Shown piece by piece: positions 33,626 to 42,894 of a DNA stretch of 64,000 bases. The position numbers and the translations under genes were made by a program. Under the pieces are notes generated by a model. The model saw only the letters and a program-made list of their open reading frames with translations, did not search any database and was not told where the DNA came from. The DNA is from Clostridiales bacterium (lineage in GTDB: Bacteria; Bacillota; Clostridia; Oscillospirales; CAG-272), in the NCBI GenBank assembly GCA_003150035.1, contig QALR01000013.1, positions 62,001 through 126,000 on the forward strand, in the 5' to 3' direction. Each line of letters opens with the position of its first letter. The first letter of the stretch is position 1.

Positions 33626-34929
33626 TATTAAAAGTCAACTACTACAAGCCCGGTCGTGCCAAGTCGATGGGTGGCTACGCAAAATATATTGCTACCCGTG
33701 AGAACGTTGAAAAGATTGAAGACAGGTCTCTAACGCTGAAAAGCACAGAAAATCAAGACGAGTTGATAGAAAAGCTCGTCAAAGATTTCCCTGAAAGTAT
33801 ATTCAGCGAGGAATATCTATCGTATCAAGAAGCTCCGAACAGAGCCAATGCGAGTGAGTATATCACAAGAACTCTCGAAGACAACCTGCCTTTTATCGTT
33901 GACTCTCCGACCTACGCCGACTATATTGCTACCCGTCCGAGAGCCGAGAGGATCGGCTCTCACGGACTTTTCACTTCGGGTGATGAGCCTGTGGTGCTGT
34001 CAAAAGTATCACAGGAGTTGAACGAACATCAAGGAAACGTGTGGACGTTCATTGCTTCTCTCAAGCGTGAAGATGCTGAAAGGCTCGGGTATGATAACGC
34101 TTCCCGATGGAAGGACATGATAGGTAGCCACGTTGCGCAGATGGCTTCGGCTATGAAGATTCCGATTGAAAACCTCAAATGGTACGGTGCTTTTCATAAC
34201 GAGGGGCATCATCCCCACGTGCATATCATGGTCTACTCGAAAAATCCAAAGGAAGGTTATATCAATAACTATGGAATTGAGAAGATACGTTCAGAGTTCG
34301 TCCGAGATATTTTCGCTCAACACCTCACGAGTCTGTACGAGGATCAGACCGAACTGCGTCAACGTTTGAAGACTGCAGCCAATGAATTGATCCACGAAAT
34401 TCTCACCAAGGCAGAAGGAAGGACCATCGAGAACGATAGCATCGAGCAAAAGATACTGCTCCTCTCCGAGAAGCTCAAGAAGACAAAAGGCAAAAAGGTC
34501 TATGGTTATTTGAGCAAGGACATCAAGAATCTCGTGGATTCTATTGTGGATGACCTCGCCAAGGATGATACCATCTCGGAACTGTACGACCTGTGGTATA
34601 ATCTGAAATATGAAATCCTTGGTATGTATTCGGGCAAACGGCCTCCGAAGATACCCCTGTCCGAGAACAAAGAATTCAGATCCATCAAGAACAGTATCAT
34701 CAAGGAAGCCTCCTCGCCAAACTACGATCCCAACGTAAAAGTCCACTCCTACCCAAAGGAAAACAGAGTGAGTGCTACCGCAGTCACTCGTCTATTCAAA
34801 AATCTCTGCAACATCTTCCGTGACAAATTCGATGACGAAAACAGAAGAACCATCTACACTCCTGCCGTCGACAAGCGAATCCGTCGTGAGGATGAAGCCA
34901 AGAGAAATGCGGAACTCATATACGATTAA
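33613..34929 (+). CDS. MOBP-family relaxase (MobP3-like)
   Basis: 438 residues. The N-terminus MAKLILKVNYYKPGRAKSMG with GGYAKYIATRE supplies candidate nucleophilic tyrosines. The metal-binding histidine triad is in HNEGHHPHVHIMVYS near residues 195-207. The C-terminal part is helical and basic. The protein nicks oriT, pilots the strand through VirD4/VirB and religates it. The candidate oriT upstream and VirD4 downstream agree. Confidence 0.9.
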   Translation: MAKLILKVNYYKPGRAKSMGGYAKYIATRENVEKIEDRSLTLKSTENQDELIEKLVKDFPESIFSEEYLSYQEAPNRANASEYITRTLEDNLPFIVDSPTYADYIATRPRAERIGSHGLFTSGDEPVVLSKVSQELNEHQGNVWTFIASLKREDAERLGYDNASRWKDMIGSHVAQMASAMKIPIENLKWYGAFHNEGHHPHVHIMVYSKNPKEGYINNYGIEKIRSEFVRDIFAQHLTSLYEDQTELRQRLKTAANELIHEILTKAEGRTIENDSIEQKILLLSEKLKKTKGKKVYGYLSKDIKNLVDSIVDDLAKDDTISELYDLWYNLKYEILGMYSGKRPPKIPLSENKEFRSIKNSIIKEASSPNYDPNVKVHSYPKENRVSATAVTRLFKNLCNIFRDKFDDENRRTIYTPAVDKRIRREDEAKRNAELIYD

Positions 34930-34943
34930 GGAAAGGAGATGCC

Positions 34944-35900
34944 ATGCCGTATATAAATTTCACAGAACAAGAAAAAGCATCAGCGAATGCTTCAAGCATC
35001 GTTGAATATCTGACCGCCCACGGCGAATCGGTCGAAAAAGTCGGACGCGAATATGTTTGGGAAGCCCCGTCGGGTAAAGTCTCAATCAACGGAAGCGAAT
35101 GGTTCAGTCAATACGAACTCGTCGGTGGCGGTGCAGTCAATTTCGTTCAAAAGTTTTTCGGGCTGTCCTATCCCGAAGCAGTCCGAAGTCTGCTCGGAAG
35201 CAACGCAGGTGAAGAAGTCATCGGCGAGAGAATGCCTCCGAAGATCAAGCCCAAGAAACCTTTTGAACTGCCCGAAAAGCATCCCGATATGCGTAGAGTC
35301 TATGGATATCTGATGCACGAGCGAATGATAGACCGACAAGTCATCAATCGCTTTGTAGCAGACGGACTCATCTATGAGGATGCAAAGTATCACAATGCCG
35401 TCTTCATTGGCAACGACAGGAACGGCAAAACCGTCCACGCACACAAAAGAGCGACCTCTGCCAAATCCGATTTCAAAGGAAATCTGGAAAGCAGTATTGC
35501 TGAATATAGCTTTCATTTTGATGGCTCATCCGAATACCTATTCGTATTTGAAGCTCCCATTGATATGCTGGCCTATATCTCCATGCACAAGAAAGGATGG
35601 GATAGCCACTCCTACGTTGCACTCTGCTCCACAGCAGACCGCGCAGCTCTTCAAATGCTGAAGGACAATCCTAACCTCAAGACTGTCTATCTGTGCCTTG
35701 ACAATGACAATGCAGGCCAGATCGGTTGCGAGAGAATCTCCAAGGCAATACACGAGCTTGGAGAATATTCCGTGTGGAGAGTCCCTCCGCAGAACAAGGA
35801 TTGGGATGAGGATCTCAAGGCTCTCAACGGACGAGAAGCGATACCTGCCGAGCAGAACAGCACAGCCGAAACACCAACAAACATCGACTTGACAATGTAA
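34944..35900 (+). CDS. Toprim/DUF3991 primase-like protein
   Basis: 318 residues; AAAGGAGATG upstream. The N-terminal part has GGGAVNFVQKFFGLSYPEAV, the DnaG-like zinc-domain remnant without its cysteines. A DUF3991-like middle is followed by a Toprim domain with FEAPIDMLAY (about 200) and LCLDNDNAGQIG (about 250-261). Such proteins accompany Clostridia relaxases and probably prime the transferred strand or act as recombination helpers. It lies between relaxase and T4CP. Confidence 0.75.
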   Translation: MPYINFTEQEKASANASSIVEYLTAHGESVEKVGREYVWEAPSGKVSINGSEWFSQYELVGGGAVNFVQKFFGLSYPEAVRSLLGSNAGEEVIGERMPPKIKPKKPFELPEKHPDMRRVYGYLMHERMIDRQVINRFVADGLIYEDAKYHNAVFIGNDRNGKTVHAHKRATSAKSDFKGNLESSIAEYSFHFDGSSEYLFVFEAPIDMLAYISMHKKGWDSHSYVALCSTADRAALQMLKDNPNLKTVYLCLDNDNAGQIGCERISKAIHELGEYSVWRVPPQNKDWDEDLKALNGREAIPAEQNSTAETPTNIDLTM

Positions 35901-35955
35901 GTCGGAAAGGATTCTATGATCAAAAACAATATTATTTTACGCACGAGGTATCCCA

Positions 35956-36381
35956 TTGCTTTACTACGATTCCAAGAAACGTGATAACCCCGGCGATTAC
36001 TTTCCGTTGCCGAAATCCATATTTCATCTTGATTTGTCCGCAGGGGAGATAGTCGTCTATGCCTACCTTATGTACTGCGAAGATCGCAAGACATTTCAAT
36101 GTCATCCGAGTTATACCACGATAGGCAGTGCGACCGGCATGAGTAAAAACACAGTGAAAAAATATGTTGAGAGCCTTGAAAGGAAAGGGTTTATCTACAC
36201 CGAACCCACCAAAGTCAAGACGAAGGATGGACGAACACACAACGGCAGTCTCTTGTACACCATTCAACCTATCAAGCCAATTGAAGAAGCATACTTCGAA
36301 AGGCAAATAGCAATTGCCAATGCGCAACACCAAGCGAGATTGGCCCTTGAAAAATTCGAAAAGAAACACGGAAGGAGATGA
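35956..36381 (+). CDS. Helix-turn-helix (replication-initiator-like) protein
   Basis: 141 residues from TTG 35956, with GAGG upstream. It opens DNPGDYFPLPKSIFHLDLSA and contains a winged-helix unit (PSYTTIGSATGMSKNTVKKY, then LERKGFIYTEP). The pattern is common in phage/ICE replisome-organiser and DnaD-like N-terminal domains. It ends in a basic helix. The AAGGAG in its last codons serves the T4CP gene. Confidence 0.65.
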   Translation: MLYYDSKKRDNPGDYFPLPKSIFHLDLSAGEIVVYAYLMYCEDRKTFQCHPSYTTIGSATGMSKNTVKKYVESLERKGFIYTEPTKVKTKDGRTHNGSLLYTIQPIKPIEEAYFERQIAIANAQHQARLALEKFEKKHGRR

Positions 36382-36387
36382 AAACCA

Positions 36388-38220
36388 ATAGGTAGTATAG
36401 AAATATTAATCACAGTTGCCGCTATCATGGGCGGTCTTTTTATATTTATCACTCTTGCATCTCACCTCTATGGACTCAACAGCATCAAGAGCAAAACCGT
36501 CGGACATGGCCAGCACGGCACTGCTCGATGGGCATCCAAGCGTGAGATTAAGGACACCTACACAAAAGTCCCTTACGAGCCGAGCAAATGGCGTGAGGAC
36601 GAGAAGTCCAGACCGACAGAGCAGGGGATAGTGGTAGGATGTGAGACGCTTGGGAAAGAAACCATTGGGCTGGTGGACTCCGGTGATGTTCACTGTATGA
36701 TGATCGGCGCAGCAGGTGTCGGTAAGACAGCGTATTGGCTCTATCCCAACATTGAATACGCTTGTGCTTCGGGAATGTCTTTCATGTCCACCGACACCAA
36801 GGGTGACATCATGAGAAACTACGGATCCATCGCATCCAAGTACTACGGATATAATATCTCTGTTATTGACCTTCGAAATCCGATGAGATCCCACGGAAAC
36901 AACCTGCTTCACCTCGTCAACAAGTATATGGACTTGTATGCCCAGCATCCCGAAACGATTGCATACAAAGCCAAGGCTGAAAAGTATGCGAAAATCATTT
37001 CAAAGACCATTATCCTGTCGGGTATGGATGCAGGATCCTTTGGTCAGAACGCATACTTCTATGACGCGGCTGAAGGTGTATTGACAGCCTCTATTCTTTT
37101 AGTATCGGAGTTCTGTAAGCCCGAAGAAAGACACATCGTATCGGTTTTCAAAATCATTCAGGAACTGCTTGCGCCGAGCAATAATAAGCAACAGAAAAAT
37201 CAGTTCAACTCTCTGATGGCACTTCTACCCGATGACCACAAAGCGAAGTGGTTCGCTGGCGCAGCTCTCAATACCTCGGAGCAGTCGATGGCGTCGGTAA
37301 TGTCCACCGCACTCTCCCGACTCAACGCATTCCTTGACTCCGAGCTTGAAACCATCCTGTGTAACGATACCGAGATTGATGCCGAGAAGTTCTGCTCTGA
37401 AAAGTCTGCGATATTTATCATAATGCCCGAAGAAGACTCGTCCAAATACTTCATGGTCAGCCTTATCATTCAGCAACTGTACCGAGAAATCTTGGCAGTC
37501 GCCGACGAGAATGGTGGTAAGCTAAAGAACCGTGTAGTATTCTATTGTGATGAGTTCGGTACACTCCCCAAGATTGAATCTGCCGAGATGATGTTCTCGG
37601 CATCCCGTTCTCGTCGAGTTTCTATCGTTCCGATTATTCAGTCCCTCGCCCAGCTCGAAAAGAACTATGGCAAGGAAGGTGCAGAGATTATCGTGGACAA
37701 CACCCAGCTCACCGTATTCGGTGGCTTTGCCCCCAACTCTGAAACTGCGCAGGTGCTATCCAAATCCTTGGGTACTCGCACCGTTATGTCAGGAAGCGTG
37801 AGTCAGAGCAAGAACGATCCCTCACGTTCACTACAAATGATAGAGCGACCGTTGATGACGGCAGACGAGTTGAAGTCTTTGCCAAAAGGTACGTTCGTTG
37901 TAACCAAGACAGGATTCAATCCTATCAAGGTCAAACTGAAGCTCTTTTTCAAGTGGGGGATTCAGTTTGAGGACAAGCCATTCGTTGTCCCTCTTCGAGA
38001 TAATCAAAACATCAAATACGCCAACAAGGATGATTTGATGACGGCTGCTCATGAGAAGTATAACAAGGATTCCAAGGATGATGAAAATGAAATCCCTTCG
38101 AACAGCTACCCGTTTGAGCAAGAGGAAAAAGAAAATAATTATCTCGAAAGTAAAAAGAGTGTACGATGTTGGCAGGACGTGAAAATTCACAAACCTGTAG
38201 ACGACAACAATTCAAATTAA
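36388..38220 (+). CDS. virD4: VirD4/TraG-like type IV coupling protein
   Basis: 610 residues if read from ATA 36388, 597 from ATG 36427. AGGAG stands ten bases before ATA 36388. The extra residues complete the first TM helix (EILITVAAIMGGLFIFITLA), which ATG 36427 would cut. Walker A GAAGVGKTAYW lies near 106-116 and Walker B VVFYCDEFGTLPK near 380-392. C-terminal acidic tail. It links the relaxosome to the channel. Last ICE gene before the IS21; CD1115-type VirD4. Confidence 0.88.
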   Translation: MGSIEILITVAAIMGGLFIFITLASHLYGLNSIKSKTVGHGQHGTARWASKREIKDTYTKVPYEPSKWREDEKSRPTEQGIVVGCETLGKETIGLVDSGDVHCMMIGAAGVGKTAYWLYPNIEYACASGMSFMSTDTKGDIMRNYGSIASKYYGYNISVIDLRNPMRSHGNNLLHLVNKYMDLYAQHPETIAYKAKAEKYAKIISKTIILSGMDAGSFGQNAYFYDAAEGVLTASILLVSEFCKPEERHIVSVFKIIQELLAPSNNKQQKNQFNSLMALLPDDHKAKWFAGAALNTSEQSMASVMSTALSRLNAFLDSELETILCNDTEIDAEKFCSEKSAIFIIMPEEDSSKYFMVSLIIQQLYREILAVADENGGKLKNRVVFYCDEFGTLPKIESAEMMFSASRSRRVSIVPIIQSLAQLEKNYGKEGAEIIVDNTQLTVFGGFAPNSETAQVLSKSLGTRTVMSGSVSQSKNDPSRSLQMIERPLMTADELKSLPKGTFVVTKTGFNPIKVKLKLFFKWGIQFEDKPFVVPLRDNQNIKYANKDDLMTAAHEKYNKDSKDDENEIPSNSYPFEQEEKENNYLESKKSVRCWQDVKIHKPVDDNNSN

Positions 38221-38489
38221 TAATCAACCGTTGGTATGCAGAACGCCTAAAAGAAGTACCGAAGATTGGGCACTGCATTAATAACCATATGTAACTGCAC
38301 ATGTGCGACTGTCTTTTTGTGCCTACTACTTCTTGTTGAGTATTCCGCCCGAGACTGAGCACCTCGACCGCACAAATTGAGCACCGTTACCGGCGAAATT
38401 GAGCACGGTCACCGCAGCCGTTGAGCAGCACGGTAAAATGTAGATATGTACCCTCCAGGGTGCAAATTTCTACAAGGAGGTCAACCATT

Positions 38490-39987
38490 ATGACCAATTA
38501 CCGTGAGATTCTCAGGTTGCACAGCCTGGGGCTCAACAAAACTGAGATTGCGGCCAGTCTGCACTGTGCTCGCAACACCGTGGCCGCTGCCGGATGAAAT
38601 GTCCGACAAACAGCTGGCAGTGCTGCTGTTTCCCAGCGCTTCGGGCAAACCTGCGTACAAGATGCCGGATTACGACTATGTGTATCGGGAAATGCAGAAA
38701 AGCGGCGTGACGCTGAATCTGCTGTGGCTTGAATACTGCGACCAATGCAAAGCAGCCGGAGAAATTCCGTACCAGTCTACCCAGTTCAATAAGTACTACA
38801 GCGACTATCTCAACAAGACCAATGCCACAATGCATCTGAACCACAAACCGGGAGAAGTGATGCAGGTGGACTGGGCAGGTGATACCGCTTCCGTAATTGA
38901 CACGGACACTGGAGAAGTCATTCCAGCATATGTGTTTGTGGCAACGCTGCCTTACAGTGGCTACAGCTATGTGGAGGCGTTCTTCTCCATGAACCAGGAG
39001 TGCTGGACTGCCGCCCATGTCAACGCCTACCGGTATTTCGGTGGTGTCACGCGGATGATTCAATGTGACAATCTGAAAACCGGCGTAGAAAAGCACGGAA
39101 AAGATGCGGTGGTTCTGAACAAATCCTACCAGGAGCTGGCGGAACATTATGCCACTGCCATCGTTCCGGCCAGAGTCAGGGCACCCAAAGATAAGGCAGC
39201 TGTGGAAGGAACCGTAGGGATCATCTCCACCTTTATTCTGGCGGCTCTGCGGAACCGGCAGTTCCTGTCCTTGCCGGAGCTGAACGAAGCAATTTGGGAG
39301 CGTCTTGAGGCGTTTAACAACAAACCTTTTCAGAAGAAAAACGGCAGCAGAGCCAGTCTCTTTGCGGAGGAAAAGCCGTTCCTGCGACCTTTGCCGCCCT
39401 ATCCATTCGAGCTTGCCACCTGGAAAAAGGCAACCGTTGGTCCCAACTACCATATTGCCGTGGAGCGGATGAACTACTCGGTTCCCTTTGAGTATATCCG
39501 CCAGAAGGTGGATGTGCGTTTGACCAGGGCAACCGTGGAGGTATTCTACAATGGGAGCCGGATCTGTTCCCATCCCAGGCTGTACGGCAAATTCAACCAG
39601 TACAGCACCATTCAGGAGCACATGCCGCCTGACCACCAGAAATATGTGCAGTGGAACGGGGAAAGGTTTATCCGCTGGGCCGGTAAGGTTGGCAGCAGCA
39701 CGGAATGTGCTGTCCGTGCCATTCTCAGCAGCTACAAGGTGGAGCAGCAGGGGTATAAATCCTGCCTGGGACTGCTGAAGCTGGCTGACAAATATTCTGC
39801 ACAGCGGCTCGAGAATGCCTGCAAGCGGGCATTGGAGTTCACCCCCAGACCTTCCCTGAAAAATATCCAGGCCATTCTTGCCTCCGGGCAGGACAAACTC
39901 CCCACGGAGCCGGAGCCCACGTCTTCCTCCCAATACGGTTTCACCCGTGGCGCTGACTATTATGACAGGGGGAAAAAGAAATGCTGA
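38490..39987 (+). pseudogene. istA: IS21 transposase istA, broken by deletion
   Basis: AAGGAGG precedes ATG 38490 and the first 32 residues are a normal IstA HTH start (TNYREILRLHSLGLNKTEIA). Then the frame ends at TGA 38595. The rest of IstA, from WPLPDEMSDK on, continues in another frame to 39987 with the DDE core intact (MQVDWAGDT, IQCDNL). About a dozen codons of the HTH linker are missing at the junction near 38580, so the simplest event is a small frameshifting deletion. Full-length transposase cannot be made without frameshifting. Confidence 0.85.
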
Positions 39988-40727
39988 CAGAGGCAACGAT
40001 TACAAAGCTGCGTGAAATGCGTCTCAGCGTAATGGCCAATGCTCTGAAAGACCAGCTGGCAGACTCTCAATTCCAGAATATGGCCTTTGAGGACAGGCTG
40101 GGGCTGTTGGTGGATGCGGAATGGAATGCCCGTAAAAATAACCATCTGCAAAAGCTGATCCGCCAGGCCAGCTTCTCCGAACCCGGCGCTTGCCTTGAAA
40201 ATGTGGAATACCTTCCAGACAGGAATCTGAAGCGTGAGGAACTTCTACGGTTTGGTACCTGCGGCTATATTCAGGAGCACCACAACATCATTCTGCTGGG
40301 AGCGACAGGGAGCGGCAAGACCTATCTGGCATGCGCGCTTGGAATGGCGGCAGTCAGACAGTTCCTGACAGTCAAGTACATCCGTCTGCCGGATCTGCTG
40401 GTGGAGTTTAACATTGCCAGAGGCAACGGAAGCATCCGAAAGCTCCTGGCTCAGTACAAGAAGTACTCGCTCCTGATTATTGACGAATGGCTTCTCTACC
40501 CCCTAAAGGAAACAGAAGCCAGAGACCTCCTGGAGATTATGGAGGCCAGGTACAAAAGGGCTTCTACGATCCTGTGTTCCCAGTTTGACATTCCGGGCTG
40601 GAGAGAGAATCTCTCCGATCCGATCCTGGCAGACGCAATCTGTGACCGCATTGTCCATGACGCCTACACCATTGTCATTGGCGGAAAGGAGTCCATGCGG
40701 AAGCGGAAAGGCTTGCAGGAAACCTGA
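39981..40727 (+). CDS. istB: IS21 helper ATPase IstB
   Basis: 248 residues. AAA+ fold with Walker A GATGSGKTYLACALG near 104-118, Walker B YSLLIIDEWLL, and a C-terminal VIGGKESMRKRKG. IstB directs IS21 target choice. It overlaps the istA end by seven bases, the classical arrangement, and appears intact. Confidence 0.92.
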   Translation: MLTEATITKLREMRLSVMANALKDQLADSQFQNMAFEDRLGLLVDAEWNARKNNHLQKLIRQASFSEPGACLENVEYLPDRNLKREELLRFGTCGYIQEHHNIILLGATGSGKTYLACALGMAAVRQFLTVKYIRLPDLLVEFNIARGNGSIRKLLAQYKKYSLLIIDEWLLYPLKETEARDLLEIMEARYKRASTILCSQFDIPGWRENLSDPILADAICDRIVHDAYTIVIGGKESMRKRKGLQET

Positions 40728-41212
40728 GGTAAGAGCCTGCGGCTCACCGGGCTCTGCCCGGATCCGAGGTTTAACGCATTTTGGTTTTCCAGGAGAGTGA
40801 TTGGGATGGTGCAACAAAAAAGAGAGCGATGCTGACGACATCACTCTCCTGCCAAACCCCATACACGGTGCTCATGTCGCTCCTCAGCGTTGCACTATCC
40901 TCCGATATGGCTAAAAGCAAATTAATGATACCAAGCACAGCATAGTCTGTCAATATTCAATCCGAGCGGTGGCACTGCTCAATCTGGGCGGTGCCATTGC
41001 TCAATTTCAGCGGAACGACTGCTCAATTCCGCCGGTCGAGGTGATCTCGGGGAGCGGTGTACGCACTTGTCACTTTAAACAGATCAAAACTAATAAACGA
41101 CAGTTCTTACAAAAACAGAACCATTGCGCCGTATGTATCATTAAGAATATTTTCGCTTTCGTTCTCGATCACATAATCGCCGATATCAGAACTGGTTATC
41201 GATTTGTTTCAA

Positions 41213-41449
41213 TTATGCTTTTTCTTCACCTAATATTGATTTCGCAAAAGCTGATATGCCAACGCTGAAAAACTCATTGGTAACGTGCTCTTGTTCAAAA
41301 AACGTGATTATTTGAAGTGCTGTATCTTGTGTCGAGTTTTTTGCTTCAATATGATTTTCTGTCTTTTTGATACAAAAGAAAAACAGCTTTCGTAACCCCA
41401 AAATAAGTCTCCTCTTTCTCCAGTAGTGTTCACATAGTAGAATGAGCAC
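41213..41449 (-). CDS. Short ORF in decayed region, doubtful
   Basis: 78 codons. The C-terminal half (TENHIEAKNSTQDTALQII ... GISAFAKSILGEEKA) looks like real protein. The N-terminal part runs into an imperfect inverted repeat at 41391-41485, so the start is doubtful. Another coding-like fragment in a different frame follows on the same strand at about 41120-41212. I read 41044-41490 as remnants of one or two genes behind the IS21. No function assigned. Confidence 0.3.
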   Translation of the reverse strand: MLILLCEHYWRKRRLILGLRKLFFFCIKKTENHIEAKNSTQDTALQIITFFEQEHVTNEFFSVGISAFAKSILGEEKA

Positions 41450-41485
41450 AAAGAGGCGACGACAGAGGATGATTTGGGGATTACG
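41391..41485. repeat. Imperfect 95-base inverted repeat
   Basis: CGTAACCCCAAAA at 41391 pairs with TTGGGGATTACG at 41474, and CTCCTCTTT pairs with AAAGAGGCG inside. The pattern could be a remnant mobile-element end or a bidirectional terminator between the IS21 side and the natural-product island. Confidence 0.4.
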
Positions 41486-41497
41486 ATTGAATGTATT

Positions 41498-42520
41498 TTA
41501 ATATTTGGTTAAATAACGAGAAATAAGTTGAGATTCTTTCTCATTAAGTTCTATGGTTGAGTTTATTCTGTTAATAATAGTCTGCTGTGAGGCATTATTC
41601 ATCGCATCTCTCATTGCGCACATAAATATGTTTTCCATCATTTTATCAATAATTTTATATTGTTCAAGAAAAGACGGATTATCTATACCATTCACACAAG
41701 TATATTCTAAATATCGTAGCACAATATTTTTGTGTTCCTTGATTACCCTCAGTCTAATAAAATCATATCCTTCATCTTTCATATTTTCAAGTGAACGATT
41801 GATAGCCCTATAGCCAATCAAATTATTTGAGAAGTCTTTATATTCTGGATATGCTGTTATTGAATCAATATGACATCGCAATAATTTTAAAGCTCTTGGT
41901 TGATCAAAACAAAAAGCAATTTCTTTTTTTGCCTTAATGAAATTTAAATATATCGGTGATGTTGTGGCTTTAATAGCTTTTAGATAGTCATTAGAATCCA
42001 CTAAAGAACTGCTAAATTGCCCATTCTTGTTATAATCCAAGACAAAAAAAGAGTCATATTGTTGGGAATATCCAAATGTCATTTCGTTGTTGTTTGCACT
42101 ATTTTCTCCATAATAATTCGTATGAGGCAAATACGCTTCATTGACCCTATGGATTGCATAATAACCATGGTTTAAATGTTCTAAAATTGTATGTGTGATT
42201 GCTTCGGGATTTTTAAATTCAGCAGAAGAAATATCAATTTGTTTTATCTCAAACCAACTGTTATCATGGAATAACGATGACATATTACAAAAATAGTTAT
42301 CCAAATGAAAATCTAAATAATCTCGATTATTTTGCTTATTATGCAAACAAAGATAATTTGAAATTACATAATTTAAAAAAGTCGGATGGCTTTGCATTAA
42401 ATTAAACATATACGCATGAATTCTGTAACTTCGTATTAATGGAGTGGTTGTTATAGATAAGGCAATATCCTTTGTTTCATTGTAATCATTAGGGTTGTTT
42501 GGTATCACGTTTTTTGTCAT
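41498..42520 (-). CDS. BtrH-like acyltransferase (copy 1)
   Basis: 340 residues, no TM segment. AAGGAGAT precedes the ATG. The middle (GYYAIHRVNEAYLPHTNYYG, then MTFGYSQQYDSFFVLDYN) matches in order the equivalent part of the protein at 58403 (GYYVAFSGVDDYYVKGKSWY, then IVGYDDEDETLAIAAYD). Both look like BtrH N-terminal/DUF4872-type proteins with a C39-peptidase-like fold. BtrH moves an acyl group from a carrier protein to an amine in butirosin synthesis. Here the partner would be the FkbH/ACP pair just upstream. Family call is by motif and context. Confidence 0.55.
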   Translation of the reverse strand: MTKNVIPNNPNDYNETKDIALSITTTPLIRSYRIHAYMFNLMQSHPTFLNYVISNYLCLHNKQNNRDYLDFHLDNYFCNMSSLFHDNSWFEIKQIDISSAEFKNPEAITHTILEHLNHGYYAIHRVNEAYLPHTNYYGENSANNNEMTFGYSQQYDSFFVLDYNKNGQFSSSLVDSNDYLKAIKATTSPIYLNFIKAKKEIAFCFDQPRALKLLRCHIDSITAYPEYKDFSNNLIGYRAINRSLENMKDEGYDFIRLRVIKEHKNIVLRYLEYTCVNGIDNPSFLEQYKIIDKMMENIFMCAMRDAMNNASQQTIINRINSTIELNEKESQLISRYLTKY

Positions 42521-42667
42521 ATATTTTATATCTCCTTATGCAATTTTTCATGATATAAATAATAACGACTTTGAAAAAAAGAAGAATGGCATTTCAGAAG
42601 GAATGGTGGATATATTTTACACTAAAGAGGCGATGTTGTCGCTATTTTTTATCTGTTACACTTCATA

Positions 42668-42876
42668 TTATACTTCCCAATTACCCCAGTTCTCCCATAT
42701 ATCTAAATCAAATTTATTTTGATATGAATTGAGATTATACACGGCGTTAATACATTTGGTACACAACCATCTAGTTATATCTTAGAGAGAATTCGCTTGA
42801 ATGATTCCAAAAGGAAACGCTTTATTATGATAACAAATAAATTGGAATTTTTAGGATATGGTAATGCCTTTCTCAT
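42668..42876 (-). other. Split small ORF with Trp-Asn tail, possible decayed peptide gene
   Basis: Within the 374-base gap after the FkbH gene, ATG 42876 with GGAG seven bases upstream opens a 33-residue frame (MRKALPYPKNSNLFVIIIKR ...) ending at 42775. Overlapping it in another frame, 42781-42668 reads ITRWLCTKCINAV, then FDLDIWENWGNWEV and stop. One frameshift would join them into a peptide of about 70 residues. WEN-WGN recalls aromatic-X-Asn motifs of radical SAM cyclophane precursors. It may also be a gene remnant. Nothing else is seen in the gap. Confidence 0.3.
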
Positions 42877-42894
42877 ATATCTTCTCCATATATT

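Larger units (their letters stand above)
38356..41043 (+). mobile_element. IS21-family insertion sequence, defective
   Basis: The inner ends carry the inverted match CACCTCGACCG (38360-38370) and CGGTCGAGGTG (41033-41043). Multiple 22-base-spaced TTGAGCA motifs point inward at both ends: 38377, 38399 and 38421 on the left, and TGCTCAA at 40976, 40998 and 41020 on the right. These are IS21-type multiple terminal repeats. istA and istB lie between. Exact ends and target duplication cannot be fixed. The stretch 40728-40960 has no gene. Confidence 0.85.

Noticed and set aside
38503..38600. N-terminal extension of the long istA frame
   Set aside because: It is the wrong frame; the real IstA start at 38490 is obvious from its ribosome binding site and HTH sequence.
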